64,000 nt of DNA from Echinococcus granulosus (taxonomy: Eukaryota > Platyhelminthes > Cestoda > Cyclophyllidea > Taeniidae). This document shows positions 1 to 10,287 of this stretch, in pieces. The notes beneath the pieces were generated by a model that worked only from the letters and a program-made list of their open reading frames with translations, ran no database searches and was not told the origin of the DNA. Numbering within the stretch: position 1 is the first letter of the stretch; each line of letters opens with the position of its first letter. A program made the translations under genes and the position numbers. The DNA is taken from assembly GCF_000524195.1 (NCBI RefSeq), contig NW_020170452.1, positions 109,633 through 173,632 of the forward strand, read 5' to 3'.

Positions 1-908
1 ACATTACATTTCAGGTAGCCCTGACCAAATGATTGCGCCGACGCATTGAGGTAAGTAGTCCAGGCTCTCTGGATAGTATCATTCGCATAAAGAGGTCTCC
101 TTTGTAATGGCCAGCACAGTTGTTTGTTTGGCGTTGGTAAATTGGATATCACTGTTTTCCACCGTGTACACTTCTAGCCGAAGTCCAAAAAGGTATCACG
201 TCTTCATGTCAAGATCACGACTTAACTCGACTCACGTGCATCGGCCACACTTCCATATTATTATCCTTTCACTGTGCTAAAGCATCCAAACTCACGGATA
301 AATCTGCCACCGTCCTCTTGAATGCGAAGTGCCGACTGCCTTCAAAGTGCTGCTTTCGCTTTGTCACATGTATTTGACAAGACCCAACAAGTTACCGTCG
401 GCTGGTTCCGTAAACCACCCAACCACTTAGTCACTCGTGATAAAGGATTGCTCTCCATAGCTGAAGAGCATCTACTCTCAAACTCCCTAATGAAAGTAAT
501 GCGTCTTTCTTGGCAAAGTAACACTAAAAACCCAACTGCCACCTGTCAGTGGCAAATAATTCATGCACATGCTTCACGCGAAGAAGCAACCTTTTAAAGG
601 AACGATCAATCTAAGTCTGTAATGAAAAAGGGTAATTACAATAAATGACACAACATCCTGACGCTCGCAAGATTTTTTTTCACTCTGGTGAAGATGCAAA
701 TTACTACTGATGTCAATGTTTATCTCGGTTAACACTACATCTGCCTTCAACTCCATCCAGGCTCCTTCGTCAAAATTAACACACAGTGGAATGATATTTC
801 TAAATTTACCTGAATAATTGGATACCCTCCATGAGGTAAATAAGGAAGTGGGGAACTCGATAGAAAGTAAAAAGGAAATAGACGGAGATCAGACTGTGCT
901 GCCTTCAC
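1..908. other. No exon recognised; probably an intron of the DLG gene
   Basis: I see no open frame here with family resemblance. The minus-strand DLG gene has its PDZ2 exon just to the right and should continue leftwards into PDZ3, SH3 and guanylate kinase exons. None of these is visible, so this is most likely intron. Short open frames on both strands (for example 322-597 plus and 574-756 minus) show no domain. Confidence 0.5.
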
Positions 909-3900
909 TTGTTTCGACCAATTGTATAATCGGAGGTGAGAGTAGAGGTAAAATTTGGACTGGCTGTGGACTCTCTAGGTCGCAGCAAAACAAGATGCAC
1001 GTGAATCCCAGCATTGCGTAGGAGATGAACTGCAGCATCATGTGTGACATTGTCCAATTCTTGGCCATTAACCTAGAGGGACGTCACAAAAAAGACAGTC
1101 ACGTATATCTCCTTTTCTGATTGGCTGATAATGGTAAAGGTAATTAGGACTCATATTTATCTTTAAGAGGATCAAAAAAATCAGTTCAGGGTTATTCTCT
1201 AGTTTGCATTCAGCTATCTCCCTCTTGCATCCTTCTCCCACCAGATGCCAGGTGATATCGGCACGGTTCGATTCCTCTGCTTCACAAGCCGTGCAAATCT
1301 CAGTTTCAAAGCTTCAACAGCTTCTCACAATATCTGAAGGAGATGTAGCAATAAAATCCACCGCCCAGAGATGGTTAAATAGAATGAAAGCTGGATGGAT
1401 AGATGGATGAATGCGAGAGGAGGGGATGGATTTAGTGTGAACGAGGACTCAAATGCTTCGTGGTAATATTCAAAAATGCGCAATAGGTCACCTGAAGAAG
1501 ACGATCGCCAGGTTCGATTTGTCCATCCTCTTCCGCCAAACCGCCCGGTGTGATTTTGGTCACGTAGATACCTCCTGGATAGCCATCAGACGTCTGTCCT
1601 CCTGCTATGGTAAACCCGAGACCAACACTCTCCGATGGCTTTAACAAACTGACCTAAAAGCATAAATTCACAAACTTGAAGACTCACTGCCAGATTGGGG
1701 AAGTAAAATGATAAAAATATCAAAGAAGCACCTCGTAGTACATGTCTTCATTAGCGGTGCCTTCGTTGTTACTGTCTGGTGAGGTGGCATTTACAGTTGG
1801 AGAGTTCAAGTCACCATCGGATGGAACAACCTCAGGACCAGTGTATCGACGAATAATCTTTAAAAGACATAAAAAGACCGAATTCAAATAAGGCCATAAA
1901 CTAAGTAAGGGCTTAAAAAACTTTGGTACTTTGTCACTTTTAAAGCGGAGGTTATGCTTCCACCTTGTGGCTTGGTCTGTACCCTGGTAGTATATAATCT
2001 GTCAGCCCACTTTGGGGCACTAGAACTTCATCGACTACCAGGAATGGAGACAGTATCTCCCTCTCACCAATATATTCATTGTACAAATCACTTATTCCAC
2101 CACCCTCTCATTCTAGCATCTTCAAGGCTAACTCAATTGCAACAAAACAGCAGCATACCTGACGTCAATCGAGTACGACTAAAGTAAGGCAAACGAAAAA
2201 AGACTGCTATCGGTGGAAATACAACTTACCATGGCTAATGTATCACCGGACTCCCGTAATATCCTCACCGCTTCCTGGTTTGATACACTGGTAAGATCAC
2301 TGCCATTGACCGAGATGATTTGATCAAACGGTCTGAGAAATTAAAAATAAAAAGATAACCCAAATGACTGCACTCCCAACAAAGGAAAAAGCGTCTAGGC
2401 CTTGTAATGCTGTAGATGTACGATAGAGTATGTTTTACAGATCCGAACGATCGACCGAGTTGCATGGGAAGTAGTTTATAGGCTCCTAAATGAAGGGTTT
2501 TGTGATTCCCCTGATAGACAAAATTACTTTCTTGCATTTTCTGATTCTTTAGTTAACCAAAAAGTTGGAGACAAACGACCCAATCAGACACGTATCTGAT
2601 AGATGGCACGACGTACCGTAAACGGTCATCAGCTTCAGCTATGCTTCCAGGAGCAATTCTTGTGACGTAGATACTTGGGTCACCGTTCTCTTGAGGTGCA
2701 TCATAACCTCCGGCAATACTGAAGCCGAAACTCACATTTTTACCAGCAGGACGCGAGATCACGACCTCAATGTATTCCCAGTCACTTGGTTCTCCTTGTG
2801 ATGTGATGTCTACACAAAGGATTAAATATTTAGGAATGGATCGAAAGTATTTTTGTGCGAAAAATAGTTCCGTATCAAAATAGTACAATAAATTCCCTAA
2901 GGACCGCGTACTGCAGCCCTCCTCAGCACTTCTGCGGGTCTAATATAAAGAAGCATTCATATTTGTTACATAAGTAGTGATTTTATAGATAAATATGGGA
3001 CTGTAATTTATGTTAGAAATATCATTGCATTAACAAAAATATGTACAAAACTTAAAAAAGAGGACCTTCATGATTAGAAGGTTGTTTGGATGCGAAGTCA
3101 CTAGTTGGGCTAAAATTGTCGCGCTAAAATAAGAAAACCAGAGTGTTTTAATAAGTGGTCATCAAGATAATTACTACTACATTGATTTGATACTTTGTTT
3201 AGCGGTGTGGTTAACCAGGCAGCACTGCAGTCTAGGGTGCAAAACTTCCACTATACTGAATGACCTTTGGGCTGCGCTTGCAGCCTTTCAATCCCTCCTC
3301 AAGCCACTAATATGCAGTCTTCCATATCACTTTAGCTAATGACAACTTAAGCAAAGAATCGAGATACCACCCTGCGTACGACTGGCTAGTATTAGACACA
3401 AAATAGTTTTGCTATCACTTTATTATTGCTTATTTATGCAAAGTAAACAAAGTATGAAAGTCTACAGGTCTAAAAATCAACATGACTGAATAAGCACTCA
3501 TAACGTGTTTTTGTAGAAAAAAACTATAAGCAAGTTAAAGGAACTCGAAGAATTATTTGCTTGGTCCTACCTGTAGACACAATAGCGGTAAATAAATGAC
3601 CGTACTTAAAAAACCTTCCCAAAGGCATAACATAGAAGAGGTAAATTAAAAGGAATTTGTTTGGTTAAGGGATGCCATCAAAGTAAATCTGGGGCAAGAA
3701 AAGGGGCATCACGTGGTCGTTTGATTGAGATTGCTTATGCACAATTGAGTATAAAACAGGATTGTAGGGTATGCATTCACCTAAAATGCCCGAACTTACT
3801 TGATTTTGTGTACTTTCTTGGTCACGAGCTTCAGATAAGTTTGCGTCTGGATAAACACCAAGCATCTCCCTGTAGTACTCATTAATATCTACCGATATGA

Positions 3901-4054
3901 GCATACTTAATTTTAGCTGTACCTATAAGAGCGTTAAAAAGATCACTCTCCATGACACTAATGAGAAGTTCCATAGAATTTCGCAGCGACTTCTCTGAGC
4001 CATCAGCAAGTTTACTGCGGAGTTTTTTCAAAAGGACCACAGCTCTCTGGGCAT
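909..4054 (-). CDS. dlg1: Discs-large (DLG/SAP97-type) MAGUK scaffold, partial: L27, PDZ1, PDZ2
   Basis: DLG proteins are membrane-associated scaffolds that organise cell polarity, junctions and synapses. Minus-strand exons, 5' to 3': 4054-3923 and 3888-3800 (L27), 2809-2617 and 2332-2230 (PDZ1), 1857-1732 (linker), 1653-1492 and 1072 to about 909 (PDZ2). Splice phases join cleanly except between 3800 and 2809, where at least one short exon is unresolved. The L27 junction reads DLFNALIDINEYYREML, very close to vertebrate SAP97. PDZ1 has the carboxylate-binding loop FGFSIAGG and PDZ2 has LGFTIAGG. PDZ2 ends VNGQELDNVTHDAAV. The exon upstream of the L27 domain and the downstream PDZ3, SH3 and guanylate kinase exons are not in the window. 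PATJ/MUPP1 also pairs L27 with PDZ domains, but the L27 sequence favours DLG. The last exon's donor is uncertain by tens of bases. Confidence 0.82.
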
Positions 4055-5013
4055 CTATACATGTGTAAAGGAAGAGCGGGGCCTACCCTCTTTTCGCAGA
4101 GCCATTTCAAGAATAAAGCTTTATTTCCACACCTTTTAAGGCATACGTCTTTTAAGAAATCAAAGGTAAAAGAAACGAAACAGGCAATAAGCTAGTGTTC
4201 CATGCGAATATCAAAACCCTTAATTTATGCTTAGATATAAATAAACAAAATATGCGTTCTAAAAGCACAAATAGGACAAAAACGTGCAGGGATGTCGAAC
4301 ATTGCCAAAGAATCATTTAACAAACCCCTCAGCGGCGAAACTTGAAATTGCTTTTATTTATTTTTATTTAGTTCGAGCGATTAAAACCTTTAAGGCCGTG
4401 CTGACATATTTTTACTGCCCTGTCAAGAGCAAGAAAATGTCTGATATAAAAGAACCATTAAGTTTACAAATTATTTAATGCTGTGAATTTTTTTCGCTTC
4501 TGTCAGATTTATGTCCACCAGATTTATTCACGCTAAATTTAAATCAAATAATACTGACGCCAAGTTGCGATATTCATCAAAGAACATTCCCTATAGATTA
4601 GGTTATTTTTTCATTTTTTTTCCGCCTTTTGTACCTGACTTTATCTGCCCTTTTCTTCCAGGAAATAAAAATGCCCAGACATTTTGGACTTTTGGGTACT
4701 TTTGTGCCCTGTCGCACAACCAACATCTTAGAGATTTAAAGTAATCAGCTAATTTTTCTTAGGTGAGAGATTCAAATCTACTTACTTGAATTTAATTTGA
4801 TGGGCTTCCATACCTCTGATAAATATTTCACTTTACCTATAAAATTAAATCTCTCGCACTTTTTTGTCGCAATCAAATCGTTAACTGCATTAACCAATGT
4901 TTTTTAGCGTTTCTAATCCTTTTGGGTACCATAATAATGCGGTGAAACTTATTGGAACATGCTTCTTAGTGTTGAGAGTACAGCCCTCGGTGGATGCCCT
5001 GTCTGCAAACCTA
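4055..5013. other. No gene recognised; AT-rich, likely 5' intron or upstream DNA of DLG
   Basis: The L27 exon ends at a clear acceptor at 4055-4056, so more DLG exons must lie to the right, but I cannot find one in this AT-rich stretch. No transposon or RNA gene is evident before the LTR copy at 5014. Confidence 0.4.
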
Positions 5014-5211
5014 TGTAGCGTCCCGAGACTCCTTTAAGACAAAAGAAGGCACAATACTCGGGCAGAATATATATATTTAGCACTGAGAAGGTGTCTGGGA
5101 TATTGGCATGGCCCAAAAGGCCAGCCCACCCAGCGAGGTACAAGGGGGCTAGTTCAAAGTACAAAAGTGGCACCTCACAAGAACCGAGGGATAAACCACT
5201 ATTGTATTACA
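5014..5211 (-). mobile_element. Solo LTR-like element, copy A (198 bp) with perfect 4-bp target duplication
   Basis: The sequence begins TGTAGCGTCCCGAGAC and ends TGTATTACA, so it has TG...CA LTR termini. It is flanked by CCTA on both sides (5010-5013 and 5212-5215). It is the reverse complement of copies at 28961 and 30665. Inside are an AT-rich ATATATAT tract and a conserved ggccatgcc block. It carries no coding capacity. The length, termini and target duplication fit a solo LTR of a Ty3-like or small non-autonomous (TRIM-like) retrotransposon. Orientation is arbitrary: minus means opposite to copies D and F. Confidence 0.75.
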
Positions 5212-5367
5212 CCTAAGCACACCTAATAAAACCAAATCCTCTTTTTTTTAGTACATTTAAGTTTTTTCACCTCGTCAGGTTTTCTGCTCTAGTAAGAGTA
5301 CAATTTCGAGTATCCAATAGCTTGGTCCACCACAATGTAGTAAGCTCTTCATACGATACGCCTTGAC

Positions 5368-5524
5368 TGTATCGTCGCAGTGGNNNNNNNNNNNNNNNNN
5401 NNNNNNNNNNNNNNNNNNNNNNNNNNNNNNNNNNNNNNNNNNNNNNNNNNNNNNNNNNNNNNNNNNNNNNNNNNNNNNNNNNNTTGTGTCTTCTTTCGTC
5501 TTCAAGGAGTCTCGGGACGCTACA
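5368..5524 (+). mobile_element. LTR-like element, copy B, interrupted by an assembly gap
   Basis: The left end TGTATCGTCGCAGTGG resembles the LTR start TGTAATACGATAGTGG. After the Ns, the sequence from 5484 to 5524 closely matches the LTR end (ttgtgtcttctttcgtcttc through GCTACA). The middle is missing in the gap. It may be one solo LTR lacking about 140 bp, or the two outer ends of a longer LTR-internal-LTR element collapsed in assembly. I found no matching target duplication. Confidence 0.6.
5384..5483. other. Assembly gap (100 Ns)
   Basis: Exactly 100 Ns, the usual placeholder for a gap of unknown size. It falls inside an LTR-like repeat, which is a likely cause of the break. Confidence 0.98.
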
Positions 5525-5587
5525 TCATATTCAATCCAAGGGTAAAATTCTAGAATCAATGGATATTGAAGATTTTATATCAATTAT

Positions 5588-5770
5588 TTACGCCGCCACG
5601 ATTTTGTCAATTTGATTCATACATACTTTTCTAAAGTCCCCAAATTTGGCGCGAATTAACGCTTTAATCATTGGTATGAGGAAGTAATTAAAACTCCCCC
5701 AAACAGTGATTGGCCATTCAGTAGGCACTGAAGATACTTCAACTTGCCTCTTTGCATTAACAGTGGCCAT
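5588..5770 (-). CDS. Hypothetical 60-residue ORF, possibly a short gene or a terminal exon
   Basis: An uninterrupted frame runs from ATG at 5770 to a stop at 5588. A good splice-acceptor-like sequence (gattttccag) lies six bases upstream of the ATG, and the start context ataATGGCC is favourable. The product has a hydrophobic centre (VWGSFNYFLIP) followed by a basic, lysine-rich end. The WP...FNYF..P spacing recalls Mpv17/PMP22 proteins faintly, but the rest of that family's signature is absent, so I assign no function. It could be a chance ORF. Confidence 0.22.
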   Translation of the reverse strand: MATVNAKRQVEVSSVPTEWPITVWGSFNYFLIPMIKALIRAKFGDFRKVCMNQIDKIVAA

Positions 5771-6448
5771 TATGAACTGGAAAATCCATACGTGGGAGTC
5801 TTCTACCTATCCATCACACCACCACAATAAGTGTCCTCTTTAGCATAAGTGGCAGTAAATGGTGTTGGTTTATTTGGAGTGTCTGACTGTCGCGCCCTAC
5901 AATTGAGTGGATTACATCGAGAGAGAGTCATTTAGGAGGTACTGCCAAAGTCTGGACTGTGTTCAACACCTTTCGCCTAAAAAAGACTTTAGGGAGAGGG
6001 AAATATTATCCCCTCCGAACATCTAATAAACCAATGGAATCGGGTAGGCGTCGTGATCCTTCGCCTTCTGCGTTAGTAAAACATGACATCCAGAGAACTT
6101 GTTCATTTGGGGTAAATTATCCTGCCGGGTACCACCAATGTGTTGCCTGGGTCACTCAAAAAGGCATATCCACCGTGGCACCAAGATGGAAACCGAAACC
6201 TTCTGTCACAGCTGTAGGATCCGCATCACCTCTAACGGTGCAACGGTCCATGCCATAAAAATAGGACAGTCGTCATTGTAAAATACATATCAGTAAAACA
6301 AATCACCTCTTAGTACATAGAAGGCTCACAACGAAATCCGAAGGAAAATGCATTCCCGCAGACATTTTTGATTGGCTGGTTACTGGACACCGCTAAGGTC
6401 ACGCCACTAGTTTGCAATGGCTTCATTTCACCTCACAAAAAGTACGAA
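5771..6448. other. Upstream region of the FnIII gene; nothing recognised
   Basis: A plus-strand open stretch at 5959-6258 shows no recognisable domain. Promoter elements cannot be assigned from sequence alone. The 5' untranslated region of the FnIII gene probably lies here. Confidence 0.35.
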
Positions 6449-9069
6449 ATGCCACAGAATGGCATGGCCGTCTTCTTCGCACTCTTCACTCTTCTCATTT
6501 TCCCTCATACCTTGACATGTGCTATTATAGAACATGAGGGGTTCCAGATAAAGACAGAAATTATCTCCCCAACTCGAGTTCGACTCTCCTGGGAGGGTGT
6601 GGGTGAGGTGGAGGGTGGCAGAGCTTCAAGGTTCCGCGTTCTCTGCTCTTCTCCAGGCAGTGCTCCTGTTGAAGCAGTTACTACGGCAAAGAGGATAGAA
6701 ATGGACACTTTTACACCCGGAGCGGAGTACACTTGTGAGGTGCATCCAGTCTGGGATAATTTATTTGAGGGAATAGAGGTGATTTCTGCAAATCCGGGTA
6801 CTTCACAACCATTTGTGATGGACTTCAAAGAGCCGGAAGTTTCAAGTATGTCACTTTCTAAATATCTTAGTAGTCTTGCTCTCATTTCACCCAAAAATTT
6901 TGTTTGAATCTCTAAATATCGTGAAGGCCCCACAAGAAATCCGGTTTTCCATCATCACCAATTGCTATGTTAAACATGAAAGCGGATATTTGTCAAAAGC
7001 AGAAGTCATTTCAGGCCTCCTTTGGTGAGGCTTCACAAATCCAGCATTTCACAGGCGATGCCTGCCTTCCGGGCGACAGAGTTAGGGATGTTTTTCCACT
7101 TTTACCATTTTCTCACCTTAAATCCCTTCCGAGAAGTCGTAATTAACCAAGCAGGGATGGAAAACGAAAAATATATATTATTATTAAAGTACGGAGGGGT
7201 CGGTGGAAGGTCATAGACCTACCAGCGAGGCCATATCCACTAGGAGAAGCAGAAACCGCGAAGCGAAAAGGCCTACAGTGTCATATCAGCAACTTCAGGC
7301 ATTTGTTTGCGTATTTTACACACATCAAAAGATTTCCAAGTACTTTACTGAGTGAGGGTTTGTTGACAGGTGAAGGCTGTCACACTGAAAGGTAAGGGTC
7401 AAGTCAGTTTGGTGTACTTTTTGACATGACGTAGCTTATGTGAGGACGATAGAGATCGGCACATTAGCATCCATTACAACATTTTTTCTTAAATTTGACG
7501 GAACCGTTTTGCAAGTAGTTGGCTAACAATCATTTCAAATAAAAGTTATCATTCGGACTTATTTATCGGCTGCTTTAGGTGTCCACTTGTACCCGCTTTA
7601 CCCCCTACATTGTTTATAGGTGCGGCCGTTTCCATACGGGGTCTTTTAAGTACTGAAACAAGCATGACAACTGGGTTGGACTTGTGATTTCCTTGAATTT
7701 TGTCAAGGCGAGAGCTTTTAGACTGCCTGTTGGCAGTCTTTTCCCACTCATTGAGATAGACTCACAGGGAATTTAACTGTTGCAAAAACACAATTTTGGC
7801 ATGAATTCCCTCACACCCTTAATGCGTATGTCCTCAACTTTACCTTCGCGATTCGAAGTAAGCGACCTTAAGGTGCTCTCAACTACTGTCATAATCTTCT
7901 CCAAGTCGTTCGAGTTACTTGTGCTCTAGTAATGACCAACAAGATTTTATAAGGCGACAGAAGGGTGGCAAAACTGTAATAAAAATTCACTCCTAAAACC
8001 TAACCATAATTGTTATTTGTTTTGCCCAACTACCTCAACTAGCTGAGAAAGTTAGAAATGAGGAAGAAAAAGAAGAGGAGAATCATAGTGTTAACGATGA
8101 ACATGAGGCCCAAACAACAAAAGAGGGGCCGAATGAGCCTCATAACACAAGTGAAGGGTCGGCTGACCTCACCACTGTGAAGCCAGAGGATAATATTCCC
8201 GAAGTGGCAGTAACTCCACAAGTTCAAGCTGAGGCCACAAGTGGAGGAGTCGCTAGGGTGAGGTGGGAGCCAGTGGGCGAGAATGGAGTGAATGCATCGA
8301 GATATCGAGTGATCTGCCAAACGGAGGATCTCCTCCAACAGCCGATCAAAATTGCTTCGACTAAACAGACCGTGGTAGAGGTAGGGACGTTTGAACCAGG
8401 TCTGGAGTACACCTGCTCTGTCTATGCCATTTGGGATAATCTGGCCTCTGGCGCAGAGGTGGTGTCTATAGCTCCTGGGATTTCAAACGCTTTCAGAATG
8501 CCTAATAGAGGTAAGCGGGACATTTTTTAAAGCAAAGCCGATAACATTTCTGTGTTATCAGGTCATTGATAAATCTGGCTGATCAGTAATCCTTTTGAAT
8601 TTTATTCTTCACGGTAGTTGTAAGTCTATGTAAAGTTCTCGAAACGCCTTGCAAACATGTACTAGCTTGTAGGTAGTTGTAGACCGATGGAACGTTAGCT
8701 CCACGCTGAGATTAATTTCTTCTGAGGCCATCTTCGACCCAGATGGACAAGTCGCCCATGTAATGGCAAGACCAGCAGACCTATATGTCAGAGCCGGTCA
8801 CATAAAACATCCACGCATAATTTTCCTAACAATAACCCTTTTAAAAAGAGAAGTAATGCTCTACAAACCATTTGCATGCCACTCTTGCCAATGGGATGGT
8901 TAGATGAGAAATAGAACACGGGTTATCGACAAAGGATGCTATTAGCTTGGCAAGCTTTAGCTGACTCCTCCAAATCAATGACTTTTTTCCTATTCCAGCT
9001 GAACATCGGTTTGTGCGGATATTTACCCTCCTGTACCCGATTGCTGTAACCCTTTGCATGCAAATGTAG
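6449..9069 (+). CDS. Secreted or surface protein with two FnIII domains, EG95/45W-like layout
   Basis: Three exons join in phase: 6449-6845, 8043-8510 and 8999-9069 (936 nt, 311 residues). The start is ATG 6449, or ATG 6464 five codons later. It is followed by a signal peptide (MAVFFALFTLLIFPHTLTCA). FnIII domain 1 (VRLSWEGVG ... FRVLC ... YTCEV) is followed by an acidic linker rich in Glu, Asn and Thr. FnIII domain 2 follows (ARVRWEPVG ... YRVIC ... YTCSVYAIWDN). The short last exon gives a hydrophobic tail (RIFTLLYPIAVTLCMQM), like a GPI-attachment or membrane tail. Signal peptide, FnIII and hydrophobic tail is the plan of cestode host-protective oncosphere antigens, which usually have one FnIII domain. 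Each domain here has two cysteines that could form a disulphide, which is unusual for FnIII. Function beyond a secreted or surface role is not inferable. Confidence 0.72.
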
Positions 9070-10287
9070 TCGTTTTTATTCCCTCCAATGAACTTTAGTC
9101 AGTGATTAGACGGTGCGGTTGAATTCTTCCAAAAATAGTTACTTTTTAAAAACAGCACTGATTGTACGAATAATCACAGTCTATTTCTAAAGGCGAGTTT
9201 TAATATTTCAAAGGGGTTATGGAAAGGAGTCTTAAGGTAACGGGGCGATATTCAAGATGACTATTTGGTTTACTTATGCAGACCTATATAGGGATGGCAA
9301 TATTTCACTTTTGTTTTAGAAGTTAATTTATTAGCAAATGGATCCTCCAGCCTTGTGAGACGCTCTCGTTACATAGTGTGTGGCTAGATTTTAAGGCTAG
9401 AGCGGCAAATTTATCCATAAACTTGTTTTATGACTTTAAGAGAAGTTACTATATGCGATGCGATTCAGTGACCAAACACTCAACGATACAAAGTCTTTGC
9501 TAATAGTTAGATGAGATATCCACCACTGCTAAATTCTGGTTCGTTTTTCGCTTCTACAATCGCCGCTCTTAGACTTCTTGTCTATTGCCCCGATGAGATA
9601 TGATTTTTGGCTCAATGCCGATCGGAAGAAAAATATAACCAGTCATCCAATCCATTCTGTTACTACACAGCAGACAAGACCACTGTGCCCCATAATGCAA
9701 ATTCGACAAAGCCATATCCCATAGTCCAAAAAAGCACATTGACAACTCATTACTACATGCTTTGGACTTGTTTTAGGTTCCCCATTCTACTTCGCACACC
9801 CCTCTAGCTACGGCTTAAGATTCAATTAATCTGTCTGCGTTAAGCACTATGCAACCTTACTAACTTATTCAGTGATAACTGTAGTGAGGGCTTCCACCGT
9901 TGATACTTGAAAATGTTGTTTCAGTCCGTCCCAACATTGCTTGCACTTCAGAAAACTTGGCGCACCCCGCACATTCAACACATAGATATTTGAATAATGG
10001 CACAAATATAACAACAGAAAAAGGTGTATAAAAAGAGATGCGACCCAACCGCCCCACCCCCAAAAACGCCTTTTTTACTGTAGAAAGCAAATTTCCGGTT
10101 AAACTTGAACACCTCCCGTTCCTCCCATATTCAACAAGCAACAACCGAAATGTAAATCTGCAATGTCTAGAGTGATAGCAGTCAGTGTTCTATTAAAAAC
10201 CACAAAAAATACCCCCAGGCACCTGTTCAAAAGGCACCAAAGACATCACATAAAATACGTATTCTATAAAGGCAGCAAGTCATCCGT
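9070..10287. other. Intergenic region between the FnIII gene and WDR82; nothing recognised
   Basis: Two 3' ends converge here, since the FnIII gene reads right and WDR82 reads left. Open frames at 9607-9807 (plus) and 9869-10144 (minus) show no domain and low-complexity composition. I see no repeat or RNA gene. Confidence 0.5.

Noticed and set aside
1..908. Expected third PDZ domain, SH3 and guanylate kinase of DLG
   Set aside because: I looked for the PDZ GLGF-type loop and kinase-like motifs on the minus strand and found none; these exons must lie left of the window.
3066..3123. Candidate missing DLG exon between L27 and PDZ1
   Set aside because: A stretch with acceptor and donor exists, but no reading phase fits both neighbouring exons without a stop.
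909..4054. PATJ/MUPP1 or Scribble instead of DLG
   Set aside because: The L27 sequence and its ALIDINEYY junction match DLG/SAP97 closely; Scribble has no L27 domain.
4949..5173. 74-codon minus-strand ORF
   Set aside because: It lies inside the LTR-like copy A; similar ORFs recur in other copies and are a by-product of the repeat.
8039..8338. 99-codon minus-strand ORF over the FnIII exon
   Set aside because: Antisense shadow of the real second FnIII exon.
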